64,000 nt of DNA from Pandoraea anhela (lineage in GTDB: Bacteria; Pseudomonadota; Gammaproteobacteria; Burkholderiales; Burkholderiaceae), in the NCBI RefSeq assembly GCF_902459655.1, contig NZ_CABPSB010000016.1:79350-143349 (forward strand), read 5' to 3'. The notes below the pieces were generated by a model, which was not told the origin of the DNA, made no database searches, and saw only the letters and a program-made list of their open reading frames with translations. Positions 27,073-37,600 of the stretch are shown piece by piece (within the stretch, counting starts at the first letter, position 1; each line of letters begins with the position of its first letter). The position numbers and the translations under genes are program-made.

Positions 27073-27924
27073 ATGTCTTTTGCTTGTATTGCGGCGGCGC
27101 GCCGCTTCGACGACCGAGCGCATCTGCCGCTCGTGATCGGCTCACAGCGTTACGGGTGGGTTCGCCGTACCGACGTCGAGTCGCTGTCCCGCTGGCCCGA
27201 CGTGTTCGAGGTCAGTTCGCTTGCGGTGCGCATTCATCCACGTCACGACACGTGCGAGGCCCGTACCGCGGCGCTCGCACCCGTCATCGAGACGCTGGCT
27301 GCCGAGGGACGCATCACCGGCTGGCGCAACGAGCGTTATGCCATTCGGCAGCGTCTTTACGACGCGCCGCTCGCGTGGATCGAGCGGGCCGCCTCGCGCT
27401 TTTTCGGCACGCGCACGTTCGCCGTGCATGTGAACGGTTACGTGCCGGCGCGGTTCATCGGCGAAGCGCCGAAGATGTGGATCGCGCGACGCAGCGTGCT
27501 CAAGGCGACCGATCCCGGTTGTCTCGACAACGCGGCGGCGGGCGGCATCGGCAACGGCATCGGCGTGGGAGATACGCTCGTCAAGGAATGTTGGGAAGAA
27601 GCCGGAATTCCGGCGTATCTGGCGACCGAAGCGCGTCCGGGCCGTACGCTGCACATCCTTGCGGAAATTCCGGAGGGCGTGCAGTCCGAGCAGATTTTCG
27701 TCTACGATCTTGCGCTGCCGCGCGGTTTCGTGCCCAAGAATCAGGATGGCGAGGCGAGCGCGCACTGGCTGTGCTCGGCCGGGAACGTATGCGACGTGAT
27801 CGCACGAGGCAAGATGACCGTCGATGCAAGCCTCGCGAGTCTCGACTTCCTGTTGCGCGAAGGCGCGATTCGCGCGAAGGACTGCGTGGGGATCGAGGCG
27901 CTGTTCAAACCGGCGGACGAGTAA
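27073..27924 (+). CDS. DUF4743/NUDIX hydrolase family protein
   Basis: 283 residues. An N-terminal DUF4743 region (residues ~5-125, with RYGWVRR and the segment around WIERAASRFFG) is followed by a NUDIX fold: VNGYV..., APKMWIARRS, and a divergent Nudix box ending in LVKECWEEAGIP. The first Glu of the classical box is replaced, as in plant and yeast relatives of this subfamily (thiamin-pyrophosphokinase-associated type). Substrate unknown. It stands alone between the flavoprotein gene and purU, with a 226-bp gap to purU. Confidence 0.85.
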   Translation: MSFACIAAARRFDDRAHLPLVIGSQRYGWVRRTDVESLSRWPDVFEVSSLAVRIHPRHDTCEARTAALAPVIETLAAEGRITGWRNERYAIRQRLYDAPLAWIERAASRFFGTRTFAVHVNGYVPARFIGEAPKMWIARRSVLKATDPGCLDNAAAGGIGNGIGVGDTLVKECWEEAGIPAYLATEARPGRTLHILAEIPEGVQSEQIFVYDLALPRGFVPKNQDGEASAHWLCSAGNVCDVIARGKMTVDASLASLDFLLREGAIRAKDCVGIEALFKPADE

Positions 27925-28150
27925 GGCGAGATATCCCGGGAGAGACAGCGGTATCTCGTGGCGTTCGGCGTCGCACGTCTCACCGCGTAGGGTTGGGTTG
28001 TCTTACGTCACCTCAAGTCGCCTCAAGTCGCGCGGAGCCCGAACGAGCATTGCACGTGAGCCGGGATGCGGCGCAAGCGCCCCGGCCACACATCGAATTC
28101 ACGAATTTCAACACGGCAACGACATTGCAAGCCTTTGCCCAGGAGCAATC

Positions 28151-29023
28151 ATGGCACCGATCGAAAATAGCTACATTCTGAAATTGTCCTGCCCGGACCG
28201 TCCCGGCATCGTCCACACGGTGGCCGGTTTCCTGGTCGAGCGCGGCGGCAACATTCTCGACTCGGCGCAGTTCAACGATCGCTTCACGGGCGGGTTCTTC
28301 ATGCGTGTGCATTTCCAGCAATTGCCGGGGCAGACCGATCTGGAGACCTTGCAGCGTGATTTCGCGCCGCTCGCCGAGCAGTTCGACATGCAATGGGAAC
28401 TGGTCGACGCTTCGATCAGGCCGCGCGTTTTGCTCATGGTCTCGAAGATCGGCCATTGCCTGAACGATCTGTTGTTCCGCTACAAGACCGGCCAGCTCAA
28501 CATCGAAATCCCGGCGATCGTCTCGAATCACAAAGATTTCTATCAACTGGCGGCGAGTTACAACATCCCGTTCCATCACCTGCCGCTCATGAATGCGACG
28601 CCGGAATCCAAGGCGGCGCAGGAAGCGAAGGTGTTCGAACTCGTCGAGGACAACAACATCGATCTCGTGGTGCTCGCTCGTTACATGCAGGTGCTCTCGA
28701 GCGATCTGTGCAGGAAGCTCGCCGGCCGCGCGATCAATATCCATCACTCGTTCCTGCCGAGCTTCAAGGGCGCGAAGCCGTACTATCAGGCGTTCGACCG
28801 TGGTGTGAAGCTGATCGGGGCGACGGCGCATTACGTGACGTCCGATCTCGACGAAGGTCCCATCATCGAGCAGGAAGTCGAGCGGGTGGATCACACCATG
28901 GATCCGGAGCAACTGACCGCGATCGGTCGCGACGTGGAATGTGTGGCGCTGGCCCGCGCCGTGCGTTTCCACGCCGAGCACCGCATTCTGCTCAACGGCC
29001 ACAAGACGGTGATTTTCCGGTGA
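28151..29023 (+). CDS. purU: Formyltetrahydrofolate deformylase
   Basis: Hydrolyses 10-formyl-tetrahydrofolate to formate and tetrahydrofolate. 290 residues from MAPIENSYIL, with AGGAG 5 nt upstream. N-terminal ACT domain (LKLSCPDRPGIVHTVAGFLVERGGNILDS, ~10-80), then the formyltransferase fold with SNHKDFYQLAASYNIPFHHLP, LARYMQVLS, and the catalytic motif INIHHSFLPSFKGAKPY including conserved Asn, His and later Asp (THYVTSDLDEGPII-like segment). Its position near the GcvT-type demethylase suggests it balances one-carbon units from N-methyl oxidation, as in known sox-purU clusters. Confidence 0.95.
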   Translation: MAPIENSYILKLSCPDRPGIVHTVAGFLVERGGNILDSAQFNDRFTGGFFMRVHFQQLPGQTDLETLQRDFAPLAEQFDMQWELVDASIRPRVLLMVSKIGHCLNDLLFRYKTGQLNIEIPAIVSNHKDFYQLAASYNIPFHHLPLMNATPESKAAQEAKVFELVEDNNIDLVVLARYMQVLSSDLCRKLAGRAINIHHSFLPSFKGAKPYYQAFDRGVKLIGATAHYVTSDLDEGPIIEQEVERVDHTMDPEQLTAIGRDVECVALARAVRFHAEHRILLNGHKTVIFR

Positions 29024-29115
29024 TGGCAGCGAGGCTGGATGGATTGGGGCGGGACGGTGGCCGGCGCCTCACGCCCTCCACACCGATGCCCTGATGCCCT
29101 GATGCCGCGGCAAGC

Positions 29116-29150
29116 ACGCCCGGGACGCGATGTCCCGGGCGTTTTTGTTT
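29116..29150 (+). terminator. Rho-independent terminator after purU
   Basis: ACGCCCGGGAC and GTCCCGGGCGT form a perfect 11-bp stem with loop GCGAT, followed by TTTTTGTTT. It lies about 95 bp past the purU stop, in the gap before the convergent MFS gene. Confidence 0.85.
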
Positions 29151-29298
29151 CGTGCGAGCGATGCGGCCGGTGTGTGTCCTTGGCCAACCATCCCGCCAGC
29201 GTCAGGGCTTCGCGATAGGGGGGGCCGGCGAGAAGGGCGCACGTGCTCACGATGCCGCAACGGGCCGACGGTTACGCACTGTACCGCTGCGTCGGGGA

Positions 29299-30759
29299 TC
29301 AGATTCGCTGCGCGAGTTCGCTGCCGGCGTCGCGAGACAGGCGGGCGATCGAGATCATCGAACTCACGGCAACCAGCCCCACGACCAGGAAGGCCCACGG
29401 GAAGTCGACGTTGGTCACGTGATCGCGTCCGTGCAGCCACGACGACGTTTGCAACATCGCGGCACCGATCGTAATGCCGAGCGTAAGCGAGACCTGCTGC
29501 GCGACGCTGGCGAGACTCGTCGCCTGGCTCATGCGATGCGCCGGCACGTCGGCATACGAAATGGCGTTCAGACTCGTGAATTGCAGCGAACGGAAACAGC
29601 CGCCGACAAGCAGCGTGCCGAGGATCACCAGATGCGACGTCTGCTCGGTGAACAGACCATAGCCGCCGATGGTCGTGGCCGCGACGACGGCATTGGTCAT
29701 CAACACGCGACGGAAGCCCCAACGCGTCAGAATGCGCAACGAGAGCGTCTTCATGAACATCGCACCGGCTGCGGAAATGAATGTCAGTGCACCGGACTCG
29801 AGCGGCGTCATACCGAAGCCGAGTTGCAGCATCAGCGGCAGAAGAAACGGTGTCGCCCCTACGCCGATACGAAACAGCGTGCCCCCTGCGACGCCCGCAC
29901 GGAACGTGGGAATACGGAAGAGATCGAGCCGCAGCAGCGGATGCGCGAGGCCTTTGGCGTGGCGCAGATAGGCCGCGAGCAACGCTGCGCCGATCGCAAC
30001 GAGTCCGAGCGCCAGCGGCGTCGGAATCAGATGACGGCCGATGGTCGACAGCCCGAGCATCAGGATCGAGAGCCCGAAGCCCGAAAGCAGAAAGCCTTTG
30101 ACGTCGAGCGGCGGCACCTCGTCTTCATAGAGGTCGGGAATGAATTTCGTCGCCAGCACGAAGCCGAGCACGCCGATAGGAATGTTGATGAAGAAGATCC
30201 AGCGCCAATGCCAGTACGTGGTGATGAAGCCGCCCAACGGCGGGCCGAGCACCGGGCCGACCAATGCGGGGATCGTCAGGTAGTTGAGCGCGCGCACCAT
30301 GTCGCGCTTCTCCACGGACTTGAGCAAGGCTAAACGGCCGACCGGCACCATCATCGCGCCCCCCACGCCTTGCACGAAACGCGCGATGACCAGTTCCGGC
30401 AGATTCGTCGAGACGCCGCAGCAGACCGAGCCGAGCACGAACACGCCGATGGCGGTCCGAAAGACATTGCGCGTGCCGAAGCGATCGGCGATCCAGCCGC
30501 TGACCGGAATGAAGACGGCGAGGCTGATGAGGTACGTGGTGAGGGCGAGCTTGAGCGTGATCGGGCTCTCGTCGAGATCCTGTGCGATCAGCGGCAACGA
30601 GGTGGACAACACGGTGGAATCCATGTTTTCCATGAACAACGCGCAGGCAACGATGAGCGGAACGAGCATGAGGCGTGACGTTGCCGTCGCGGCAACCGGA
30701 GTAAGCGAAAGAAGCCCGTCATGCGGGTAAACATGTCCGACGGCAGGAAGGCGGACCAA
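29299..30759 (-). CDS. MFS transporter, DHA2 drug-efflux type
   Basis: 486 residues from a TTG, or 456 from the ATG at 30669; neither has a clear Shine-Dalgarno, so the start is uncertain. About 14 membrane segments, as in the EmrB/QacA (DHA2) family. Motifs: MENMDSTVLSTSLP in TM1, WIADRFGTRNVF (motif A), RFVQGVGGAMMVPVGR in TM4, and GPVLGPPLGGFI (motif C) in TM5, the drug-antiporter signature. Substrate unknown. No TetR or MarR regulator is adjacent. A pair of overlapping inverted repeats lies just upstream (30813-30840). Confidence 0.88.
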   Translation of the reverse strand: MVRLPAVGHVYPHDGLLSLTPVAATATSRLMLVPLIVACALFMENMDSTVLSTSLPLIAQDLDESPITLKLALTTYLISLAVFIPVSGWIADRFGTRNVFRTAIGVFVLGSVCCGVSTNLPELVIARFVQGVGGAMMVPVGRLALLKSVEKRDMVRALNYLTIPALVGPVLGPPLGGFITTYWHWRWIFFINIPIGVLGFVLATKFIPDLYEDEVPPLDVKGFLLSGFGLSILMLGLSTIGRHLIPTPLALGLVAIGAALLAAYLRHAKGLAHPLLRLDLFRIPTFRAGVAGGTLFRIGVGATPFLLPLMLQLGFGMTPLESGALTFISAAGAMFMKTLSLRILTRWGFRRVLMTNAVVAATTIGGYGLFTEQTSHLVILGTLLVGGCFRSLQFTSLNAISYADVPAHRMSQATSLASVAQQVSLTLGITIGAAMLQTSSWLHGRDHVTNVDFPWAFLVVGLVAVSSMISIARLSRDAGSELAQRI

Positions 30760-31101
30760 CTGGCAAGGCTTGTGAGCGTTATAGCAAACTTCAATTCCGC
30801 GCGTCTCACCGACGCGTGAAGCCTTGATTCACGCGGCTTCTCAGCGGGACTGTGTTGTATGACGTCGTTTTGTTGGGCGGAATGCCGTGTTGCATCGCGA
30901 TACTTTGGCGCGCCGGATGAACGGTGACTCACGCCTCCGCAATCGATTTCCCCTTCGGCCAGGGGACGTCGATGGCCTCATCTGTGGCCCTACGTTATGG
31001 GCATTCGTGCCGCATCCTTGCAGCGCCGATGCCGCGCTGATGCCGGGCTGATGCGGTGCTGTGGCAGTACTAAGGCTGCGCTACGACGTGCTGAGGCGGT
31101 A
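30760..31101. other. Intergenic region upstream of the MFS gene
   Basis: 342 bp. CGCGTGAA (30813-30820) pairs with TTCACGCG (30828-30835), and the overlapping GAAGCC (30818-30823) pairs with GGCTTC (30835-30840); the two hairpins cannot form together. The distal part (~31005-31090) is a monotonous GATGCCG/GCTGATGC-like low-complexity stretch after the DUF488 stop. No other gene is evident. Confidence 0.5.
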
Positions 31102-31599
31102 CTAGTGCGATTCGAGGAAGTCCCGCAGCACATGCAGATGCGTATGCGTGTCGTCGTCTTCGAGACGGTGGGCCGCGGTGAGCAATGTCACCGGGCCTGT
31201 GGCGAGACGTTCGCGCAGGTCTGCGAGCATTGCATTGCGATCGGCGTCCAGGAGCGCAAGCTCATCGAGAAAACGCTGGCGGAATTCGTCGAACTGCTCG
31301 GGATGCTGATGAAACCACTGCCGAAGGGCGGTACTCGGCGTGACGTCCTTCGCCCAGAAGTCGATGTTTGCTTTGGCCTTGGCAAGCCCTCGCGGCCACA
31401 GCCGGTCGGCGAGCACGCGCTGCCCGTCGGCAGGATCCGGGGCGTCGTATACGCGCTTGAGGCGGATGTCGAGGCGTTTCGTGCGCTGTATTGCGCGCCG
31501 TGTCTTGCTGCGCTTGTGCACCGGCTCGGCGGACGCCGCCGTGGCAGCGGATAGCGCGCTGGACGTGGGCGCCGCGTCAGTGGCTTTCGATGAAGGCAT
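31102..31599 (-). CDS. DUF488 family protein
   Basis: 165 residues from MPSSKATDAA, with GGAGG 9-10 nt upstream. The DUF488 domain (LDIRLKRVYDAPDPADGQRVLADRLWPRGLAKAKANIDFWAKDVTPST...) fills residues ~43-165; conserved features are the RVYD...DG.R.L.DRLWPRG start and the C-terminal LLTAAHRLEDDDTHTHLHVLRDFL. The first ~42 residues are an Ala/Ser-then-basic extension (HKRSKTRRAIQRTKR) absent from most family members of ~115 residues. Biochemical function is unknown. Confidence 0.85.
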   Translation of the reverse strand: MPSSKATDAAPTSSALSAATAASAEPVHKRSKTRRAIQRTKRLDIRLKRVYDAPDPADGQRVLADRLWPRGLAKAKANIDFWAKDVTPSTALRQWFHQHPEQFDEFRQRFLDELALLDADRNAMLADLRERLATGPVTLLTAAHRLEDDDTHTHLHVLRDFLESH

Positions 31600-31695
31600 G
31601 AGGGGACAACCTCCGGAAGGGCACGCGCCATCGCGCGACACCCGAAAGCTTACCGGAGGCCACCGATGCAGGCGAGCCTCTCACACCGCCTTGGG

Positions 31696-34600
31696 TCAGA
31701 ACCGCCAGTTGACGTTGCCGTATACCGCGTTGTCGCTCACCTTGCCGCCGAACTGCCCGGCGTAGCTCACGCCCACCGTCACGGCGCTGCCGACGAACGC
31801 ATCGATGCCCGCACTCACGACCGCTGCATCTCGCGCGATCGGAACCCCTGCCACCGGGAAGCTTGCGGACGTGCCGGAGAATGCCAGGCGCATCTGGGGC
31901 GCATCGGCGCCATACGCGTGACGCCAGCCCGCCGACAGACGCAAGCGGCCCGATGCCGCGAATCCGATCCCGGCGCCGAACGGGATTTCGCCGCGCAGCC
32001 CCGCCGTCGAGAACGTGATGCCCTGCGTCTGCTCGTCCGCATGGAGCGCGGCTACGCTGCCGGATTCGTCGAAAGCGTCGGTCCGCACGCGGGCATAAGC
32101 GACATTCGCGAAGGGTTCGATGCTCACGCGTCCGGCATCCATACGCCATGCCGCTTCACCGAAGACTTGCCACACCGCGGCGTCGTATTTCGCGCGGGCG
32201 GTTTGCGCGATGGGGCCGATGGCGACCGCGCGTTGCGAACTGATTTGCTGCCAGCCATAGGCGCCGCCGACGGTGGCGCCGAGGCGTCCGAAGCGCCGGT
32301 TCACATAGGCGCCGATCTGCGCGTCGTTGCTACTGCCCGACGCGCTCGGCCCCGTGTTGAACGTGCTGTGGCCCAGGCCACCGAATGCGCCCGCACGCCA
32401 CGCGTGCGCGAAGGGCGCGTCGACACCGGCCAGCACACCCATGCCGCGTCGGTGCAATGTCGACGCCCCCGAGCCGCCGTCGGCGACCGCCTTGCCGTGC
32501 ATCCGACCGTCGTTGCCATAGACGGATGCCCACGCCTGCGCGGCACGAGGTCGCGAACGGCAGTCACCATCGTGGCGGGATGTCGCCGATCCGCCTGATC
32601 GATCGTCCTCGCCCGACGGCGACGTCTCGCAGTCCAGGGCGAGCGACAGACTTTCGCGCAGACGTTGCGAGACGGCATCGCGCACGACTTGTGTCTGTCC
32701 CAGCAACATGGACGAGATGGACGCATGCAAGCTGCCATCGAGACTCTCGAACGCCGCAGGCGCAGTGGCGGCGGTGAGGCCGAGCGCGGCCCGATAGACC
32801 GCGCTGCCCGCGCCGAGCGCTGAGACGGCCGTCGCCGCCGCCCGCTGATTCGGTGTGAGGGCGCCTGCCGGCAACGGCGTGCCATTGGGCGCGAATGTCA
32901 GCAGCACGGATGTCGGCGTATAGCTGACCTGAGGCGTGAGATAGAGCAGGTTGGTCGAGGCCGACGCGAACTGCCCGGCGATCCCGCCCGCCGCCGACAC
33001 GATGACGGCATCGACGGCGTCTGCCGGCTGCGTGCCCGGGGCGGCATTGACGACGAGATGACTGCTGCCGAGCGAAGCGCTGCCCGTGGCATGGACCTGA
33101 CTCGGTGGGGTGCCGGGCGCGGCGTTCACTTGCAGTGTCGAACCGGGTTGCAGCGCGAGATCGCCACCGACCTCCAACGTCGTGCCCGGCGAACTGACGA
33201 CGATCTGGCTTCCGCTCTCTGCGGTCAGTGGACCGGTCTGCGCGCCTGCACCGCTGCCGCCGGAACTGACGGGGGCCGGTGTCGCGAGCGTTGCACCGGT
33301 CTGAACGGTCACGGGGGAATTGGGCAGACCGCCGAGGTTGAGCGTGCCGCCGATGACGGTCGTCGCTCCGGTGAGCGAGTTCTGTGTGCCTAACGTCAGC
33401 GTGCCGCCGCCCGTCTTGATCAGCGAGCCCGTTCCGGAAACGCTGCCGGGGAAGTCGCCCGTCCCGACCGACACCGAGCCGCCGTCGATGGCGAGGCTAC
33501 CTTGTTGTGTGCCGTGCAAAGCGGGCAGCACGATCTCGACGCCCTGCGTCGTCACCCGACCTTGCGAGATCGTGAGTCCTGCCCCGGAAGGACTGCCGAG
33601 GCCAGTGGGCGACGTGACGGTCACAGCGCCACCCTTCACCGTTGTGCCGCCCGTAAAGGTGTTGTTGCCGCTGAGGGTCAGGCCGTTCGGGCTGCTCAGC
33701 GCGAGCGAGCCGCCGCCGGTGATGGGGCCGCTCAGTGTGAGCGGCGCCGTGCCGGTGACGGTGAGCGTCGTGCCGTCGCCGACGGCGATGCCGTTACCGA
33801 CGGTCAGCGGCGCACCGAGCGGCGACGCCGCCGAGAGCGTGCCGTCGCCCCCGACGCTCAGCCCTCCCGTGCCGAGGGCGGTATTGCTGCCGACGGCCAA
33901 CGTGCCCGCGTTCAATGTCGTTCCGCCGGAGAATGTGTTGACGCCGTTCAACGCGATTGCGCCGCTACCGTTCTTGATCAGTGCCCCGCTACCGGACACC
34001 GTCGCGCCGATCGCATGATTGCCGCTGTCGCCGGTTGTGAGTCCGCCGCTGCCCAGCGCCAGTTGGGTGCCGTCGTCGGCGTCGAGCGAAGCGAAAACGA
34101 GCGGCCCCGACGATGCCGACGCATCGAACGTCGTGCCCGTATTGCGCAGGGTCAGCCCCGCGCCTGGTTGGATTTGACCGGACGGGCCGAGCGCCAGCGT
34201 GCCGCCTGTCACGGTCGTCGAGCCGGTGAACGTATTCTGTGCGCCCAATGTGACGGTCGCTGCGCCCTGTTTGGTGATGCCGCCCGTGCCGTCGATCACC
34301 CCGTCGAACGTGCTGTTCGCCGTACCGCCCACGGTGAGCGATTGTCCGCCCAGCGACACGCGAGTCCCCGCTGCACCGTCGAGACCTGCGATCACGATCG
34401 GCGATGTGGTCTGGGATATGTCGAGTGCCGTGCCGGTCGCGAGCGTCACATCGTTGTCGCCGGAAAGTGCGCCACCGGCACCGAGAGCGACGACCCCGTC
34501 AGCCACGTTGATGCCACCGGTGAACGTATTCTGCCCGCTCAGCGTTTGCGTGCCCCCGCCCGCTTTGACAATGCCGCCGGACCCGACAATGGCTGCCGCA

Positions 34601-37600
34601 AGGGTCTGGTCGGTTGCGTTGCCGAAGGTCAGCGTATTTCCGCCGAGATTCACGGTGCCCCCGGTGCCCGCCAGCGTGTGCAGTGTCTGATCGCCCGCTG
34701 CGCCGATATCGAATGTGGCGCTCGCACCGGTGATCGCAACGTTTGCACCGTTCGCCAGGCGGCCGGTCGCGCCGAGCGCCAGCGTGCCGTCGGCGACCGT
34801 CGTCGTTCCCGTGAATTGTTGCGCTCCGAGAAGCGTTTGTGTGCCGCTGCCCTGTTTGACGATACCGCCCGCGCCGCTGATCGTGCCGCTCACCGTGTGG
34901 CTGGACGCGTCGCCGAACGTCAGCGTGTTGTTCCCCAATGTGACGAGGGTACCCGTCTGCGCGATGAGCGCGCCGACGGTGCGGTCGCCGTCGGCGCCGG
35001 AAATATCGAGCGTCGCGCCGGCGTTCTGCAAGGTGACTGCGCCGGAGGGAGACAGCGTGCCGGCGCCACCCAGCGCCAGGGTGCCTGCCTGCACGACGGT
35101 GCCCCCGGTAAATGTGTTCGTGCCGGTCATCGTCTCGACACCTGTCCCGACTTTCACGAGGCTGCCGGAGCCCATCACGCTGCCGCTGTATATCTCGTCG
35201 AGTCCGCTCTCCCCGACTTCCAGCGTGTTGCTTCCCATGTTGATGGCGCCGCCCCCGGTCAGCGCACCGAACGTCTGTGTGCCGTTGCCTGCCGACAGAT
35301 CGAAGATGGCGCCGGTGTGAACGTCCACAACGCCGGCGGCGCTCAGACTCGCGCCGGCCCCGAGCGCGAGGGTGCCGGCGTTGACGTGGGTTGCACCCGC
35401 ATAAGTGTTCTGACCATTGAGCGTAAGTGTTGCGCTGCCGTTTTTCGAGAGGCCGCCTGTCCCGCTGATCGCACCGTTGAGTGTGAGATCGTTCGATCCG
35501 ACGACATCGAGGTCGCCGGCCAGCGTGATTTGATTGCCGAGCGTGGCCGCCTGTGTGGCATCCAGCGACGTGCCCCCCGCGAAGCTCACCGTTGCGGTGC
35601 CCAACGCCGTATTGCTGCCGACGGAGATGCCGCCCGCCAGCACATTGACGCCCCCGGTGAAATCGCTGTTGCCCGAGAGTGTCTGAACACCGCTGCCCTG
35701 CTTCACGAGACGGCCGCCCGCGCCGTGAATATCGGACGCCAGCGCATTGCCAGATGCCTCCGCCAGGGTGAGCACCGTACTGCCGAGCTCGATCGCGCTG
35801 CCGGCAACGCCGCTGATCGTGCCGACCGTCTGATCCGGCCCTGCCGAAATATCGAGTACGGCTGTCGCGCCGTTGAGCGCGGCGTGCTTGCCGCCCAGTT
35901 GTGCCCCATTGCGCAATGCGAGGGCGCCTGCATCGATGCTGATGTCGCCGACCAGCGCGGCGGCGCCGCTGAGCGTCTGCGCGCCACTGCCTTGTTTGAC
36001 CAGACTGCCTGTCCCGAGGATCTCGCCGCTGAACGTCGCATCGCCTGCACTGCCGACCGTGAGCGTTTGCGCGCCGATATCGACCGTACTGCCGGCGGCG
36101 CCAGCGAGCGATCCGATGACCGGCGCAGTGGCGGCGCTGACGTCGAGCGTTGCACCCGATGCCAGCGTTATGTCGTTGGCGCTCGATAGCGCGCCTCCGA
36201 CACCCAGCGCGAGCGTGCCGCGATTTACGTCGACATTCCCGGCGAACGTATTTTGCGCGCCGAGCGTCAGCCTGCCGCCGCCATCCATGATGAGCGAGCC
36301 GGCACCCGAGAGGGTGCTCGCGAGTGTGGCGATGTCGCGATTGCCGACACTCAGCGAGTTGCCACCGCCGAGCACGACGCTCCCACCCGAACCGGACAGG
36401 TGACTCAGCGATTGGTTGCCCGCAGCGCTGAGGTCGAACACGGCCGTCGGCCCGGTCAGCACGACCGAGCCGCCCGGCGCAAGCGTGGCGTTCGCGCCGA
36501 GCGCGAGCGTGCCGTCGGCAATCGTCGTCGTGCCCGTATATTGCTGTGTGCCGAGCAGTGTCGCCGTGCCGCTCCCTTGCTTGACGATGCCGCCCGTGCC
36601 GCTGACGATGGCTGCGACGCTATGGCTCGTGGCATCGCCAAACGTCAGGGTGTTGGCGCCCAACCGGATCTGTGTGTCCGCATCGGCGGCGAGGGCACCG
36701 AGAGTTCTCGGTCCGTTCGCCCCGGCGATATCGAATGCCGAACCGGCGTTGTTGATGGTGACGGCACCGTCCGTCGCAAGCGTGCCCGCGCCGCCGAGCG
36801 CGAGCGTTCCGGCTTGAATGACGGTGCCGCCCGTGTAAGTGTTTTGGCCGGTAAGCGTCTCGGTGCCGCTGCCGATCTTGACGACCGATCCCATGCCCGT
36901 GAGGTTGCCGCTGAACGTGTCGTTGCCCGTGCCGCCGATCTCGGTGACGAGTGCGCCGATGTTCACGGTGCCCGCGCCATGGATCGTGCCGATTATCTGT
37001 GTTCCGTTGCCGGCAGACAGATCCAGCGTAGCGCCGCTGGCGACGTTGACGGAACCGGAGGCATTCAATGAGGCGCCTGCCCCCAACGCCAACGTGCCTG
37101 CGTTGATCGATGTCGGCCCGGCGTACGTGTTGCTGCCGCCGAGAGTGAGTTTCGCTGTGCCTGACTTGGTGAGGCCGCCGGTTCCCGACAGCGCCCCGTT
37201 CAGGGTGAGGTCATGCGTGCCGAGGACCGTCAGCGTCCCCAGCAAGTTGGCAGGGTTGCCGAGGGCTACGGCCTGGGTACTGTCCAGCGTAACGTTGGCG
37301 CCGAACGTGGCCGCGCCCGTTCCGAGCGCCAGGTCGTTGCCGACGATCAGGCCGCCGGAATCGAGGCGAACGCCACCCGAGAAGTCGCTCGCGCCCGAGA
37401 GTGTCTGCACGCCGGTACCGGAGAGGATAAGCGCGCCGGTGCCGTGAATTGCGCCGCCAAACGTGGCGTTTGCGCCATTGTTGAGCGTGAGGGTTTGGCC
37501 GCCGAGCGAAATCGCGCTACCCGACGCGCCATTGAGTGTTCCGATGGTGGATGCGCCGCCGTCTGCGATATTGAAAACGCTGTTCGCCCCGCTCAGCGTC

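Noticed and set aside
31102-31599. DUF488 protein as part of a toxin-antitoxin or drug-resistance unit with the MFS gene
   Set aside because: Spacing to the MFS gene is 342 bp and no partner gene is adjacent; nothing beyond proximity supports it.
33502-36189. Open frame of 895 codons on the plus strand opposite the autotransporter gene, and similar long ones at 32724-40594
   Set aside because: The repeated Gly/Thr/Ser codons of a GC-rich gene leave antisense frames free of stops. The antisense translations are low-complexity, share no recognisable domain, and lie fully inside a convincing 3309-residue gene.
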